From positions 32,348,678 to 32,412,677 of the forward strand of contig NC_069123.1 of the NCBI RefSeq assembly GCF_026914265.1: DNA of 64,000 bases, read 5' to 3'. Source of the stretch: Mya arenaria. Its lineage: Eukaryota > Mollusca > Bivalvia > Myida > Myidae. The translations under genes and the position numbers were made by a program. Shown here one piece after another: positions 23,501 through 34,351 of the stretch. How positions within the stretch are numbered: the stretch's first letter is position 1; each line of letters begins with the position of its first letter. The notes below the pieces were generated by a model that did no database searches, was not told the DNA's origin, and saw only the letters and a program-made list of their open reading frames with translations.

Positions 23501-26439
23501 GGGGGGGGGGGTATGCGACTCCAATCGGAACTCCTTGGCAAATTTCCATCCAAAACAAACTCGGATGTATATAGACAGTTTACAGTGTCAGATTTCTTTA
23601 CATTTGACTTCGCTGCAAGTAAATCTCGTAGTGATTTCAATTAAGCAGTTAAAACTAAGGACCTTACTCTAAAAAATATTAATTATCTTTCTAATAATGC
23701 ACTTCACTGGGAATCAATTTGAACTTAGTTATATAAAATACACGTTAAAACAATTCAATTAACTAATACATTAATTTATAATATTATGATTAATTTCACA
23801 AACAACTTCTTCTGATATGCCGGCGTATATTCAAAGTGATATTATACACGCCAATATAGAGATATCATACACCAATTCAGAGTGATATTATACACTCATT
23901 AAGAGTGATATCATATACCCATTTAGAGTGATATCATACACCCAATTAGATGATATTAAACACCCATCCAAAGGGATATTATACACCCATTCAATGTGAT
24001 ATCATACACCCATTCAAAGTGGTATCATACACCCATTCGAAGTGATATCATACACCTTTTCCAAGTGATATTATACTCATATTCAGAGTGATATCATACA
24101 CCCATTCAAGGTGATATCATACACCAACCCAGAGTGATAGTATACACCCATTCAAAGTAATATCATACACCCATTCAAAGCGAAATCATATAGTCATTCA
24201 AAGTGATATCATACACCCAAACAAGGTGATATTTTACACATATTCAGAGTGATATCATACACCCATTCAAAGTGATATTATACACCCATTCAGCGTGATA
24301 TCATACACCCTACAAAGTGATATTATACACCCATTCAGAATGATATTGTACACACATTCAGAGTGATATCATACACCCATTCAAAGTGATATCGTAAACC
24401 CATTCAAAGTGATATTATACACCCATTCAGAGTGATATCATACACCTATTCAACCCTAACAGAGTGATATATTAAGACAGCCATTCAGAGTAATAGTATA
24501 CACCTTTAAAAAGTGATAGCATACACCTTTACAGAGTGGTACAATACATTATTACAGTTTTGTAATACGCCGTTTTGTACCAATCAAATAAATATCTAAT
24601 ATATCGGTAGTAAAATAACACACCTAATTTTGTTCTCATCTGTTTCAGGGATTTTTCTTCAGAACCGTCCGTAAAAATAAACAGTACGACGTATGCCGCC
24701 GACCGGGTCGATGCATTGTCCTGAAATCAAGCCGAAACGGCTGTAAATTTTGTCGAATGCAACGATGCCTTGACCTTGGCATGAGCTATGAAGGTAGAAC
24801 GTGATGTCATTCTGTCATTGTTTAATCCCGTATTTAATGGACCAAAACAAGATTAGCACACATTAGCTTTCAGGGCAGACATAAATAACGCTTTGCACAA
24901 GTGTAGATTAATTGCAAATATTAAACCACAAGAACTTGATCCAGAATGAAGTTACCTTTAACTAAATTAAATATTGAAGAACATTTGCGAACACCAATCA
25001 TTCATTCATGAACTTGTCTGTAAACTCGTTTTACAGACGCACAAGCACGTGAGTCATAATGCAATAACTTGGTTACTTTATTTTTAGTTAGACTTGAAGT
25101 TTTAAATAACTTATATATTAATTTTATAACACGGATGAATTATGGGTATGATAATAAATATGATAAAAACACAATTATGTTCTTCATCCTCTTTAAAAGT
25201 AACGTGCATTCGTTTATTCACACATTTTAACATTTTAGCTGTAAAGATGGGACGACCAAAAAACAATGACAAAAAGGCGCTCACAATCACCAAAACAACG
25301 TCAATCAACGAAACGAAGGACAAACTCATTCTGAACGTTTATTCAGCCTTCATGAAAGCCATGCAAGGTATCAAATCGGCAAGACAGGTAAGGCAAAACT
25401 CTAAAGATCACAGAACCTTAATTTTTTATGGTATCTTAAGACAAACCGTGACCTTGATTATAGAAAAGGTCTAACGTTTTGGAAATATATGTGAAACAGC
25501 TCTTACAAGACCTTGGATGTCAGTCAACAGTTCTTAAATACAACAAGACAGGCTAACAGTTCTATTTCAAAACCCGGTGCGTTTTGTTTCGAAATGTTAA
25601 ATCTGAAATAAAACGACCAATTGGTTGCACAGAAAACCGTTTTTTTTAATATTACAGAACCAATGTTTCAGCTCAGGATATGTTTTCTTTTCGCTTTGCA
25701 GGATGCTGATATTACAGAATCTGATTGGAGTTATTACATTGTAACTGGAATGGTCAACTTTTCATCTATTTTTGCAAAAGAACAATACATGTTTAGGAAA
25801 CTATCAACTGAGACACAGATCTTGTTGCTAAAATCAGCCTTGCTTGAGCTGGCAGTATTCAAAGATATTCTTGAACCAACAAATAACAACAGCAGCAAGT
25901 GCCAGAACCTTGAAGTTATGAAGGCGGACCAAAAATGTGACAAAGTGATTGAAGCACTTCATGATACTGGTTCAAAAGTAAAGCATAAATTAGATGGCAT
26001 AAAATTGACGTTCGTGGAAATTGGATTGTTTCTTGGATTGATATTGTTCTGTTCTGGTGAGTAAACATATGTTTTAAATGTTTCTTAACTTATACAGATA
26101 CTGTACTTTAGAAATGAGAATGAAATAGTGAGATGTCCATAATTTTGATAACATTTAGCTATGCTTATTTCAAGGTAAATTTTACTACCATTTTCATTTA
26201 ATTGTGTTCCTTAAGTGTGTAACATTTATATATTCTTTTCAGACCGAGTATCCAATGACTGTAAAGATTTTAATGTCGTCATGCAAACAGAGCACGCTCT
26301 TCTGCTAGCCTTGAAATACCAGATTGTCATGAACCACAACCGCCATGTTGAAATCCTTCCGCATGTTATTGAAATTCTTTGCATACTAAGGGGACTAACT
26401 GCGCTTCATTTAGACACGTTTTTGAAATGCTTTGTATGA
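16347..26439 (+). CDS. Nuclear receptor, tandem copy 2 (complete prediction)
   Basis: Predicted coding exons are 16347-16362, 18240-18325, 24649-24793, 25239-25387, 25702-26056 and 26243-26439. They sum to 948 nt, or 315 residues, with every junction in frame. Finger 1 reads [16 protein letters not shown] with P-box CEGCKG; finger 2 has D-box [15 protein letters not shown] and an NR1-like ligand domain follow. The A/B region is nearly absent (about 12 residues before the first cysteine). Product: a probable DNA-binding transcription factor with a typical fold but an unusually short C-terminus lacking an evident AF-2. The last four exons have the same lengths as in copy 1. The first 16-nt coding exon is the least certain part. 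The subgroup is not recognised. Confidence 0.85.
16940..17530. repeat. (TTTA)n / (ATTC)n tetranucleotide array
   Basis: Two long ATTC blocks flanked by TTTA blocks inside intron 1 of NR copy 2. The open frame across it is a repeat artefact. Confidence 0.97.
18240..18325 (+). CDS. NR copy 2 exon: first zinc finger with P-box
   Basis: 86 nt (2 + 28 codons) after acceptor TTTTATAG, ending AAG before GTATGA. It encodes [16 protein letters not shown], then LHYGVLC and the P-box CEGCK. CEGCKG is the P-box of the half-site AGGTCA class. There is an extra Cys immediately before the P-box cysteine. Confidence 0.92.
18430..19690. repeat. 48-bp minisatellite in NR copy 2 intron
   Basis: The unit contains TTTTGGTAGACATATACC plus either GAGGTTGTATGTTCTGTT or GAAGTCGTAGGTTGTGTT. 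TTTTGGTAGA recurs at 18771, 18819 and 18867. The array begins about 100 bp after the first-finger exon. Confidence 0.95.
20806..21183. mobile_element. MITE family A
   Basis: From CTAAAGATCTACTTTTACTC to GAATAAGGGTGTCACTTTAA, inside intron 2 of NR copy 2. Confidence 0.8.
21995..22735. mobile_element. MITE family A (reverse) carrying a nested family B
   Basis: The left end TTTAAAGTGACACTCTTAAA and right end GAGTGCATCTTTAAG belong to family A. The family B copy at 22147-22504 splits it. Confidence 0.85.
22147..22504. mobile_element. MITE family B, piggyBac-like (TTAA)
   Basis: AGCTGCACTCTCACAGATT at the left and its near-exact inverse at the right, flanked by TTAA on both sides. Uninterrupted family A copies show GTATTTAATAG at the site, so TTAA is the target. 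Confidence 0.85.
23523..23830. mobile_element. Truncated MITE family E
   Basis: Starts CAATCGGAACTCCTTGGCAA and follows family E for about 300 bp. The right end is replaced by the minisatellite starting at about 23835. Confidence 0.55.
23835..24555. repeat. GATATC-centred ~23-bp minisatellite, NR copy 2
   Basis: Units of the type ATTCAGAGTGATATCATACA repeat to about 95 bp before the exon at 24649. Confidence 0.93.
24649..24793 (+). CDS. NR copy 2 exon: second zinc finger
   Basis: 145 nt, nearly identical to the copy 1 exon at 6226. The only amino-acid difference I see is R for G in the D-box (C-RRPGR-C). It ends with GMSYE plus one base. Confidence 0.92.
25239..25387 (+). CDS. NR copy 2 exon: T-box and hinge
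   Basis: 149 nt. The split codon gives Ala and [16 protein letters not shown]. Several hinge residues differ from copy 1, but [14 protein letters not shown] is unchanged. The acceptor is CATTTTAG. Confidence 0.87.
25702..26056 (+). CDS. NR copy 2 exon: ligand-binding domain
   Basis: 355 nt with the signature [19 protein letters not shown] and the end helix [17 protein letters not shown]. By hand count about 31 of 118 residues differ from copy 1, mostly in the N-terminal part and the loop after KDILEP. Confidence 0.9.
26243..26439 (+). CDS. NR copy 2 terminal coding exon
   Basis: 197 nt including TGA. It encodes [17 protein letters not shown] through [15 protein letters not shown] and ends [10 protein letters not shown]. 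As in copy 1, there is no Glu-containing AF-2 core after helix 11. Confidence 0.88.
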
Positions 26440-26449
26440 CAGATCTCCA

Positions 26450-26590
26450 TGTGCCATGTTGAGTGTAACTTTACGGATATTGTGGAGCAGAGGGACACAG
26501 CTGACCTTGACAAACACAATCGCCATGTTAAAATACTTCCGTATGTGATTGAAATAGGGAAGTAAGAGAGTTGCACTTTGGCTTTGTTTT
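26450..26590 (+). pseudogene. Decayed duplicate of the NR last exon (copy 2 flank)
   Basis: Same relic as at 9640-9800: AACACAATCGCCATGTTAAA through CCGTATGTGATTGAAATAGG. Its presence after both genes implies it predates the gene duplication. Confidence 0.55.
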
Positions 26591-26902
26591 CTTGCCTGTG
26601 ATGTTAAGTTATTTTTGCGGTTAAAGGGGAATAATGATTAATCAATATCTAGCCGGAAAGCCTTTAACTTTTAGTTATCAATTTTGCTGATAGCTCTTAA
26701 TCAACATTTTTACCTTACGAGTTAAAAATATATTATTGTCACTAACATGCCACTTACTTTATTTATTTGTTAAAATAGTATTTAATTGCCACTAATTCTA
26801 CTTGTATTTGTTTTTCAATCAATACATTAAGTTTGATAAACATGTTTATATGAGTTCAAATGTGTTATATCACCACTCAATTGAGTATATATTATAACAG
26901 CA

Positions 26903-26908
26903 AATAAA
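26903..26908 (+). promoter_or_regulatory. Possible polyadenylation signal, NR copy 2
   Basis: AATAAA about 465 bp after the stop, matching the one after copy 1. Confidence 0.3.
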
Positions 26909-27097
26909 TTGTTTGCAAAGCATATGTGTTAACGAAAACATAAAGTAAGTAGCCTCTAGGATATGACACTAACATGTTCTTACTTATTAAACGGAGCGTA
27001 CACTTTTATTGATCCTCACATTAATACCGATGAAATGATATCTTGAATTTCATCTTCACACAATATATCTTAATAGTCAAACGGAACAACAAACACG

Positions 27098-27260
27098 TTG
27101 TCCGGTAAGCGCAGTGGTTTTCACACTCGCTTCTCACCAAGGTGTCTCGGGCGTTAATGAGTTTTGGTGGCGGTCACCAAGCCCGGCCAGTTAACTTTCG
27201 CCGTACATTCCAATCTCCCCTACAACACCATACCAGACTCTCCGGTCACATCGTGCCAAA
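27098..27260 (+). mobile_element. tRNA-derived SINE, copy 2
   Basis: TCCGGTAAGCGCAGTGGTTT through the GGTGGCGGTCACCAAGCCCG region, at the position paralogous to the copy at 10296. The B box is partly deleted. Confidence 0.7.
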
Positions 27261-27470
27261 GAGAATGACTTAGCATAAATTAACTTAACTTCTTCATAAG
27301 GCGTAAACACCACTAACCCGACTAACCCTTTTTTCTTCCCGACCTTACAGTTTTGCCGTTTTGTGGATTCTTTTTCGTAATTTCATTAAAAAATGTGCAT
27401 TTGTTAAGTGCACATGTTAAAATTTAACCATTTTATAACAAAAAAATTCTGCAATAGGGATATACCCTGA

Positions 27471-27731
27471 TATGGCACCGGATTTTCAAACTTCATCATT
27501 TTTCTTAAAATATTCCAAAAAAAGAATCTTAAAATTCCAAACTAAAGCTTATTATACTTAAAATGTGAAAAAAAAATGATTTTTTTTTTAAGATATGCAT
27601 TTTGTACTTAAAAAAATGCTTTCAATATGTTTTCACATTTTTGGTATTATAAATGTTAGTTTAGGATTATAAGATTTGTTTTGATTTTTTTTTTCAAAAT
27701 ATGATTAAGTTTGAAAATCCGGTGCCAGTGT
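27471..27731. mobile_element. MITE family D
   Basis: Inverted ends GGCACCGGATTTTCAAACTT and AAGTTTGAAAATCCGGTGCC around an A/T-rich centre. Confidence 0.75.
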
Positions 27732-28451
27732 TTTAGACATATTTAAATTAATTAAGCATTTTTGACTGTAACCCCTTGCTTCACATCACTACTGCTAAAA
27801 ACATATAAAGTGAAGATAGAAAACAACATTGCAACTCGTTATTGTAATATCATATTTTGAAAATGTAAAAGTGTGTAAAAAGTATATTGATTTCAATATA
27901 CATGTAAATCTTGGTTGTCGCAGCTGGCAGCAGCGACAAAAAATAAATACCTTAAATATCAGAAATAAATAATCACTTCCATACAAATGGAAAATCGATC
28001 ACGTCCAAATCAAACTGAAATATTTCGTCCATCTTAGCAACATGAAAGATATACTACTTGGTTTTCCAAATAGAAAATATCTGAATTTTGTTTAGAAAAA
28101 GCATTAATGTTATGCATTTACAATAAAGAGACCAAAATAATAAAACATTTAACACATATGAAATTGCCGACTGTCGGAGCATTGTCAAAATCAGCTTTTG
28201 AGAACTGAGTCAAAATGTTTCAAGAACAAACTTGAGAAACGAACCTAAGTCAGCGTTCTTTGACTAAAATTGTTTAAGATATTTAAACTGACCTTCGTCG
28301 GAACAAATTAGCAGCTGTGACGTCATGTACCACGTGGTCTGTACACACTGATAAGGAAATGGATGAGCTTTTTTCTCAACCTATCCATCGATAAATATTT
28401 GACTGTATATGCGGCACGTAAAGGGGGACAAACTTTACACAAATAGTATCA

Positions 28452-28787
28452 CATTCGGAGCTCCTTGGCCATTTTTTTTCAAAAACAACCTCGGATGTAT
28501 TTGGACGGTTTACATACTCAAAAAGTGGTACGTTTAAGTCCGCTGCAAATATATCGCGTAGTGATCTTATTTAGCAGTTAAACTTTATGATTTAACTCTT
28601 GGGAATCTTAATTATGTTTGCAATAAAACACTTCACCGGCAATCAATTTAAACTGAGATCAATAAATACAACTCTAAACACTACATTTAATTAATGATAT
28701 TATTCAAAAATATACGAACTACTTCAACTGATGTACCGGCATACATCCGAGGTTGTTTTCGATAAAATGGCCGAGGAGTTCCGAATG
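28452..28787. mobile_element. MITE family E with 9-bp target duplication
   Basis: From CATTCGGAGCTCCTTGGCCA to GAGGAGTTCCGAATG, flanked on both sides by ATAGTATCA. The paralogous block at about 34525 has the single, empty ATAGTATCATTATG. Confidence 0.88.
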
Positions 28788-29572
28788 ATAGTATCATTAT
28801 GCTACTAATAGTTTCCCTTAAATTCTGTACCGTGTGAGTGAGGTAGGTTAAATATGTATAATAAAAAGTGGGGCTTGTTGATTTCTTCATACTGTATTTA
28901 AATTTTTAGATTATGGAATTATAATTGTTTTATATCTCCATTATATATTGAAGTTATATTAAATTGTAATGCTAATGTATTAAAGTATTTATCATATTTG
29001 TATTTTTGTATATACTTATGAAGCTGAAAAAAATATCAACATGTTTGCACGTGTAAAGTTGATCTCTTACATAAGATATATCGATAAGTGGACAAAACTG
29101 TTATGAATTTAAAATTTCTGAATATTAAACTTATTGTTAATGGATACAATATGACTTTTATTTTTGTGTGGGGTACAGAAATTAAGTTAAAATCACTAGC
29201 GGCTTAAGGGGATTGGGGTCGCCCCGGCGCCCCCTTTGCACTCCCAACAATTGCCGTTTTATGTCAATATCGGAGATGAAAAAAAGAAAAAATCACGCAC
29301 GCTAAAAATACACCATTTCGGACTACAAATTGCTAAAAGTTTTGTTTTGCATATGGGCGGTTCTGCGGCCCTTTTTTGAGCAGTGATCTCCGATGGCGAA
29401 CAGAGACTATATCTACGTAAAATACCCGCATTCTATTCTTCAGTCTCTTCATGTGTTCTCCCTTCCACTTCATAATTTTAAAGATCCAGTCTTACTCCCA
29501 AGTAAGAAGCGGGTAAAATACCCCCATTCCATTCTTCAGTCTCTTCATGTTTTCTCCCTTGCTCTTTATAGT

Positions 29573-29959
29573 TTTAAAGATGCACTTTTACTTCCAAATA
29601 AGAAGTACCACCATTAATACAATTGTTTTAATTTACCGAAAAGGATTAATAAATCTCGAAAACAATGGTTCTTATGAAGGATATCATGTTTAATTTGAAA
29701 AATAGGTGCAGACAAGACGGTATTTCACGGTATTTCCACCTTATGAGACGATAGTTGATCACTGTACATCTTTTAGGACCCACCAGTCATTTAAAATTTG
29801 TGCGTTTTCAGCTATTAAATACAAGGTTACAATCTTGGTATCAGTAATTAATACTTTCCATAAATGCATTATTTAGTACGCAGTTCAAGGTTTATCACTC
29901 AAAATGTATGTTTGTTATACATGTGTATGTATAGATTTGAAATAGGAGTAACACTTTAA
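29573..29959. mobile_element. MITE family A
   Basis: TTTAAAGATGCACTTTTACT to GAGTAACACTTTAAA. Also present in the next duplicated block at 35276. A ~95-bp tandem duplication of its left flank precedes it (about 29415-29575). Confidence 0.78.
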
Positions 29960-30112
29960 AGGTACGCCTGCGCCCATCTGTTGCGTTATGGCTTACTCCA
30001 CCGCAACCTTCGTGTGGTAATAAAACGGCATTAAGAAGCCTTTAGAGGAGGGATAATTCACCTTCAATGAAGTGTTAAGCTGTAGAGAATAATTTAGAGC
30101 CTAAGAAGGCTG

Positions 30113-30429
30113 TGTTATGCACCAGGTAATTGTAACCACGGCCCCCAGGTCCGGGGAATAGCAGGGATTTTGACTTTCCGTCAAGCCAAGCCCGTGTAAA
30201 ATACCCGCCCTGCGGGACGAACTGCTGGTAAAATTCCGCCAAATGTCCTCGCGCCACAGGGACCCTAAGTAAGGCCCATCCCCCGGTATTTTTGGCGCGA
30301 TGACAAACCTACCGCATTCACCCGGCACTGCGGGGCCACCTGGAAGGTAAAAACACGGCCTATTTCACAGGCTTTCCCCGGTATACCCTCGGACCTAAGG
30401 GCCGTGGTTACAATTTTCTGGTTCATTAC
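30113..30429. mobile_element. MITE family C, GC-rich foldback (Harbinger-like)
   Basis: TIRs of the type TGCACCAG, then TGTAACCACGGCCCC, with the inverse at the right, flanked by TTA. The paralogous empty site in the copy 1 flank (near 12090) reads GTGTTACAACC. Confidence 0.82.
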
Positions 30430-31150
30430 AACCATCCTTACTAAACGAAAAGTGAGAAGCGGCCAGTTCCGGTCAAATGGGAGACCATAACTATTGTTCG
30501 GGTTGCATAATGCAACGATTCACTTCCAAGGGAGGTTCAGGGTCAAACTGTTGTACGCATGTGTGCACAGTTTTAGTAATTGTATTTTTTTAAAGCATCA
30601 CGCGATTTGCGTCACAGCAGTAAATGGGGATTGATACATCTATCTAGCAAAGAGAGGGGGTGCAGAGGCATGGTTAACAATGGGTTAATACAATGATTTA
30701 ACGTGGTTTAACTTTTAATAGTTTTGACTTCCTTATTCAGGATTGTGTATGCCTGGCCACAAAATCACAAAAAGCTTAAAGAACATTTTTTATACCAACA
30801 CTAAGTCTCATCTTCAAAATCTTAGTATTTTTGGCAAACTTAATATGAAACAATTTACTTGACTTTTTATTTTTGATTATATTTTACTCAAGTTTAAAAT
30901 ATACATGTTGCTAACGGTACAATTCTAACCCTTAGATTGTTTTCAATCATCATGATGTATCATGACTTGTTCCATGTTCTTCTCCTTTTCTGTTTTGCGA
31001 TAACTATTCATTATACATATTTTTTTTTCTGTTATTTGAAGTATTTGAAACTTTCCTTAAGTGGTTGATGCATTTAAAATGACGCTATTCAGCATGTTAA
31101 AATTACCCAATCTCTACTCTTTCATCTTTGCATATTATTTGCATATTTTC

Positions 31151-31522
31151 TTTAAAGTGACACTCTTATTCAAAATCAGTTCATACACTTGTATAGCAAA
31201 CATATAATTTGAGTGACAAACCTTTAACTACTTACTTAATAATGCAATTATGGAAAATATTAATTACTGATAACAACATTGTAACCGTGTATTTGATAGC
31301 AGAAAGCGCAAAAATATTAAATGATTGGTGAATGCTAAAAGATTTACTGCGATCTACTATAGTCTCCTAAGGTAGAAATACCGTGTTTTATGCACATTTC
31401 TTTCAAATTAAATTCGGTATTCTTCAAGAATCAATGTTTTCGACATTTACTCATCTTTAAAATATTAAAACAATATTATTAATTGTGGTAAATCTTATTT
31501 GGGAGTAAGAGTGCATCTTTAA
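31151..31522. mobile_element. MITE family A (reverse)
   Basis: TTTAAAGTGACACTCTTATT to AAGAGTGCATCTTTAA. The paralogous block at about 37200 has the uninterrupted TATTTTCTTGAATACAG, so the element inserted after the block duplication. Confidence 0.82.
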
Positions 31523-31750
31523 TACAGTTGACAAAGATGACAAATTGACAATCTCAATTAAAATTTCTACATAAAAGCACAGTATGAATCAAAATCTTGC
31601 TTATATACTTTATGGAATGTGTTGATAAAAAGATGTCAATATTTCAAAAAAACTTATTCTACAGCAGAAAACAATGAATTCTACTTTTGGCTTAATAATA
31701 TTTCCCCTTGAAATATTGACCGACATATTCTACGATAAAAATACAACATT

Positions 31751-32064
31751 TTATTTTTTTCTCTAGGAATGAGCCAAATTTTGCGTAAATGTCTGTAAAC
31801 CAGTGATATACGACTACTGATAAAAGATCAGATCGCAGTTTTTAATATTTACGCTCGAAAATTGATGTTTTATGGCTATAAGCGTTAGTAACGCTTTAAG
31901 AGAATATGAACATTTCGGCGGTTTTCCAGACAATTGAGATCTGTTCTATTGTGTGATATCCTATATGGCTGATTTGAAAACACGGATCCCAAAATCAGCT
32001 GATTCTGACGCCAAAACTATGGAAACAATGTCAAATCGCTCAATTTGTTAGAAGGCAGCTTTAA
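31751..32064. mobile_element. Family B-like MITE, degraded
   Basis: The interior matches family B (GGAATGAGCC, GTAAACCAGTGATATACGAC, GAAGGCAGCTTTAA at the end). The left terminus is missing. Confidence 0.55.
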
Positions 32065-32289
32065 GGTACGCAAAGTTCTGAACACATTTTTTGGCTTTTG
32101 GTGTTTATGTTGAAAATTGTCGGGAGGTACATTCGAAGAAAAAACTTGACTTTCGAATGAGTAACATTTAAAATATAATCTATTATATAAATTGTTATTA
32201 TAATATACTAATTTACACATGTACGCTAATATCGTATTTACTAATACGAATTGGATTAACAACAATGTAAAAGCGTTCAGAAATGTGAC

Positions 32290-32644
32290 TATTAGGAGTG
32301 AAAAATTGGACAGAGAGAGGCTGAGTGAGTGGAGGGGACTGGTTGAAAGATGGAAGCAGAAAGGTGGGAAGGAAAGTAAAGGTGAGTGGGGGTGATAGGG
32401 GGGAGAGAGATGGAAGATAGAGAGGGGAAGACAGATGGGAGATAGAGAGGGGGAGAGAGATGAGAGATAGAGAGGGAGAGAGAGATGGGGATAGATAGGG
32501 GAAGAGAGAGTTAGGAGATATAAAGAGGGAGAGATAGAGATAAAGAGTGGGAGAGAGAGAGAGAGGGGGAGATAGAGAGGGGGAGAAACAGTGTGAGATA
32601 GAGAGGGGGTGAGAGATGGGAGATAGAGAGGGGGAGATAGAGAT

Positions 32645-32691
<47 letters not shown>

Positions 32692-32730
32692 GGGAGATAG
32701 AGAAGAGGGAGAGAGATGGGAGATACATCT
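32290..32730. repeat. GA-rich minisatellite at the block junction
   Basis: Imperfect repeats of GGGAGATAGAGAGGGGGAGA. It ends exactly where the next 5.7-kb block begins. Confidence 0.93.
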
Positions 32731-32775
32731 TCGCACAATGTATCTTAATAGTAAAACGGAACAACAATCAAGGTT

Positions 32776-32945
32776 GTTCGGTAAGCGCAGGGGTTTTTAC
32801 ACTCGCTTCTCACCAAGGTGTCTCCGGAGTTAATGAGTTTTGGTGGTGGTCACCAAGCCAGCCCAGTGATCTTTCGCCGTTTCATTCAAGTCTCCCCTAC
32901 AAGACCATACGAGACCCTCCGGCATCATCGTGCCAAAGAGAATGG
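32776..32945 (+). mobile_element. tRNA-derived SINE, copy 3
   Basis: TTCGGTAAGCGCAGGGGTTT through GGTGGTGGTCACCAAGCC. Shares its flanks with the copy at 27098. Confidence 0.7.
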
Positions 32946-33486
32946 CATAGCATAAATTATTTAACTTCTTCAAAAGGCGTAAAAACAACTACCCCGAGAA
33001 ACCCTTTTTTCTTCCCGACATTACACTTTTGCCGTTATGTGGATTCTTTTTCGTAATTTCCTTAAATATTGTACATTTGTTAAGTGCACATATTAAAATG
33101 TAACCATTTTTTATTTAAAATGTTCTACAATTGAAAAAAGAAAAAAGTTATGCCTACCTATGCTTTTATTTGTCCCTATCGTTGTTTATTAAATAAAGTT
33201 GAAAATGAACTGCACAGACAAACAGACAAAATAATGCGAAAGTATGTTGAACATAAAGATTATGGTTATGAGACAACAAGAAGCATAGATTTGATGAACT
33301 TCTAATATCAATGAAAGCAAAGAGAGATATTAAGGATATAATGCACGAATATGTCCAATTCTGAACGATTGTTTTGATTCACAATAAACATGAACATCCA
33401 TTTTGATATTGCATATTGTGTATTTGTTCATGTAGTTTACAGAAGATGATTGTTTCAGTGAGTTGGGTTTTTTTTACATCTTCGAC

Positions 33487-33701
33487 CACTGTCACCGGAT
33501 TTTCAAACTAAATCATTTTTTTTTAAATAAAAAAAATAATCTAATAATTCCAAATTAAAACTTAATATATAAAAAAATGTGAACAAAATATTGAAAACTA
33601 TTGTTTTAAACATGCATTTTTTAAAAAAAAAATATATATTTTTAGTTTGGAATTTTAAGATTTTTTTTTTTTTTATTAAGTTTGAAAATCCGGTGCCAGT
33701 G
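33487..33701. mobile_element. MITE family D
   Basis: CACTGTCACCGGATTTTCAA to GAAAATCCGGTGCCAGTG. Paralogous to the copy at 27471. Confidence 0.75.
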
Positions 33702-34094
33702 TTTTCAACATATTTAAATTAATTAAGCATTTTTTTATTGTAACCCATTACTTAACACATTACTACTGCTAAAAACATGTTTTGTAAAGTTAAGGTAGAA
33801 AACAACATTGCAACTCGTTATTGTAATTTCATATTTTGAAATTGTAAATGAGTGTAAAAGTATATTGATTTCACTATACATTTAACTTATGCGATGTCGC
33901 AGCAGGTCGAACGTTCATTTCATGTCGTCAATGGCTTCTAAAAAGCAGCGACAAAAAAAAATACCTTATGTATCAGAAATATATAATCATTTCCATACAA
34001 CTGGAAAATAGATCACGTCCAAATCAAACTAAAATATTCGTCCATCTTAGCAGCATGAAAGATATACTTCTTCTAATTCGTCCAGTTCAACGTT

Positions 34095-34351
34095 TTGCAG
34101 ATCGCAGATTTTTTATATTTAAGTTTAAAAGTTGATGTTTTATGCATTTTTCTTTAAGAAACAAGTTTTTTTTAGTAACGGGTTAGGCCATAAAACATTT
34201 TCGAACGGAAATATGAAAATCTACGATCTGATTTTTTATCAGCAATCTCATATTATTGGTTGGCAGATATTTACGCATATATTTGCTCTTTCCAAGACAA
34301 AGAATAAAAAAAAGTTGTAAAAATGGTAAATCTGTGAGAGTGCAGCTTTAA
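34095..34351. mobile_element. MITE family B, left-truncated
   Basis: Starts within the family (GCAGATCGCAGATTTTTTAT) and ends GTGAGAGTGCAGCTTTAA. Absent from the paralogous place near 28070. Confidence 0.65.
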
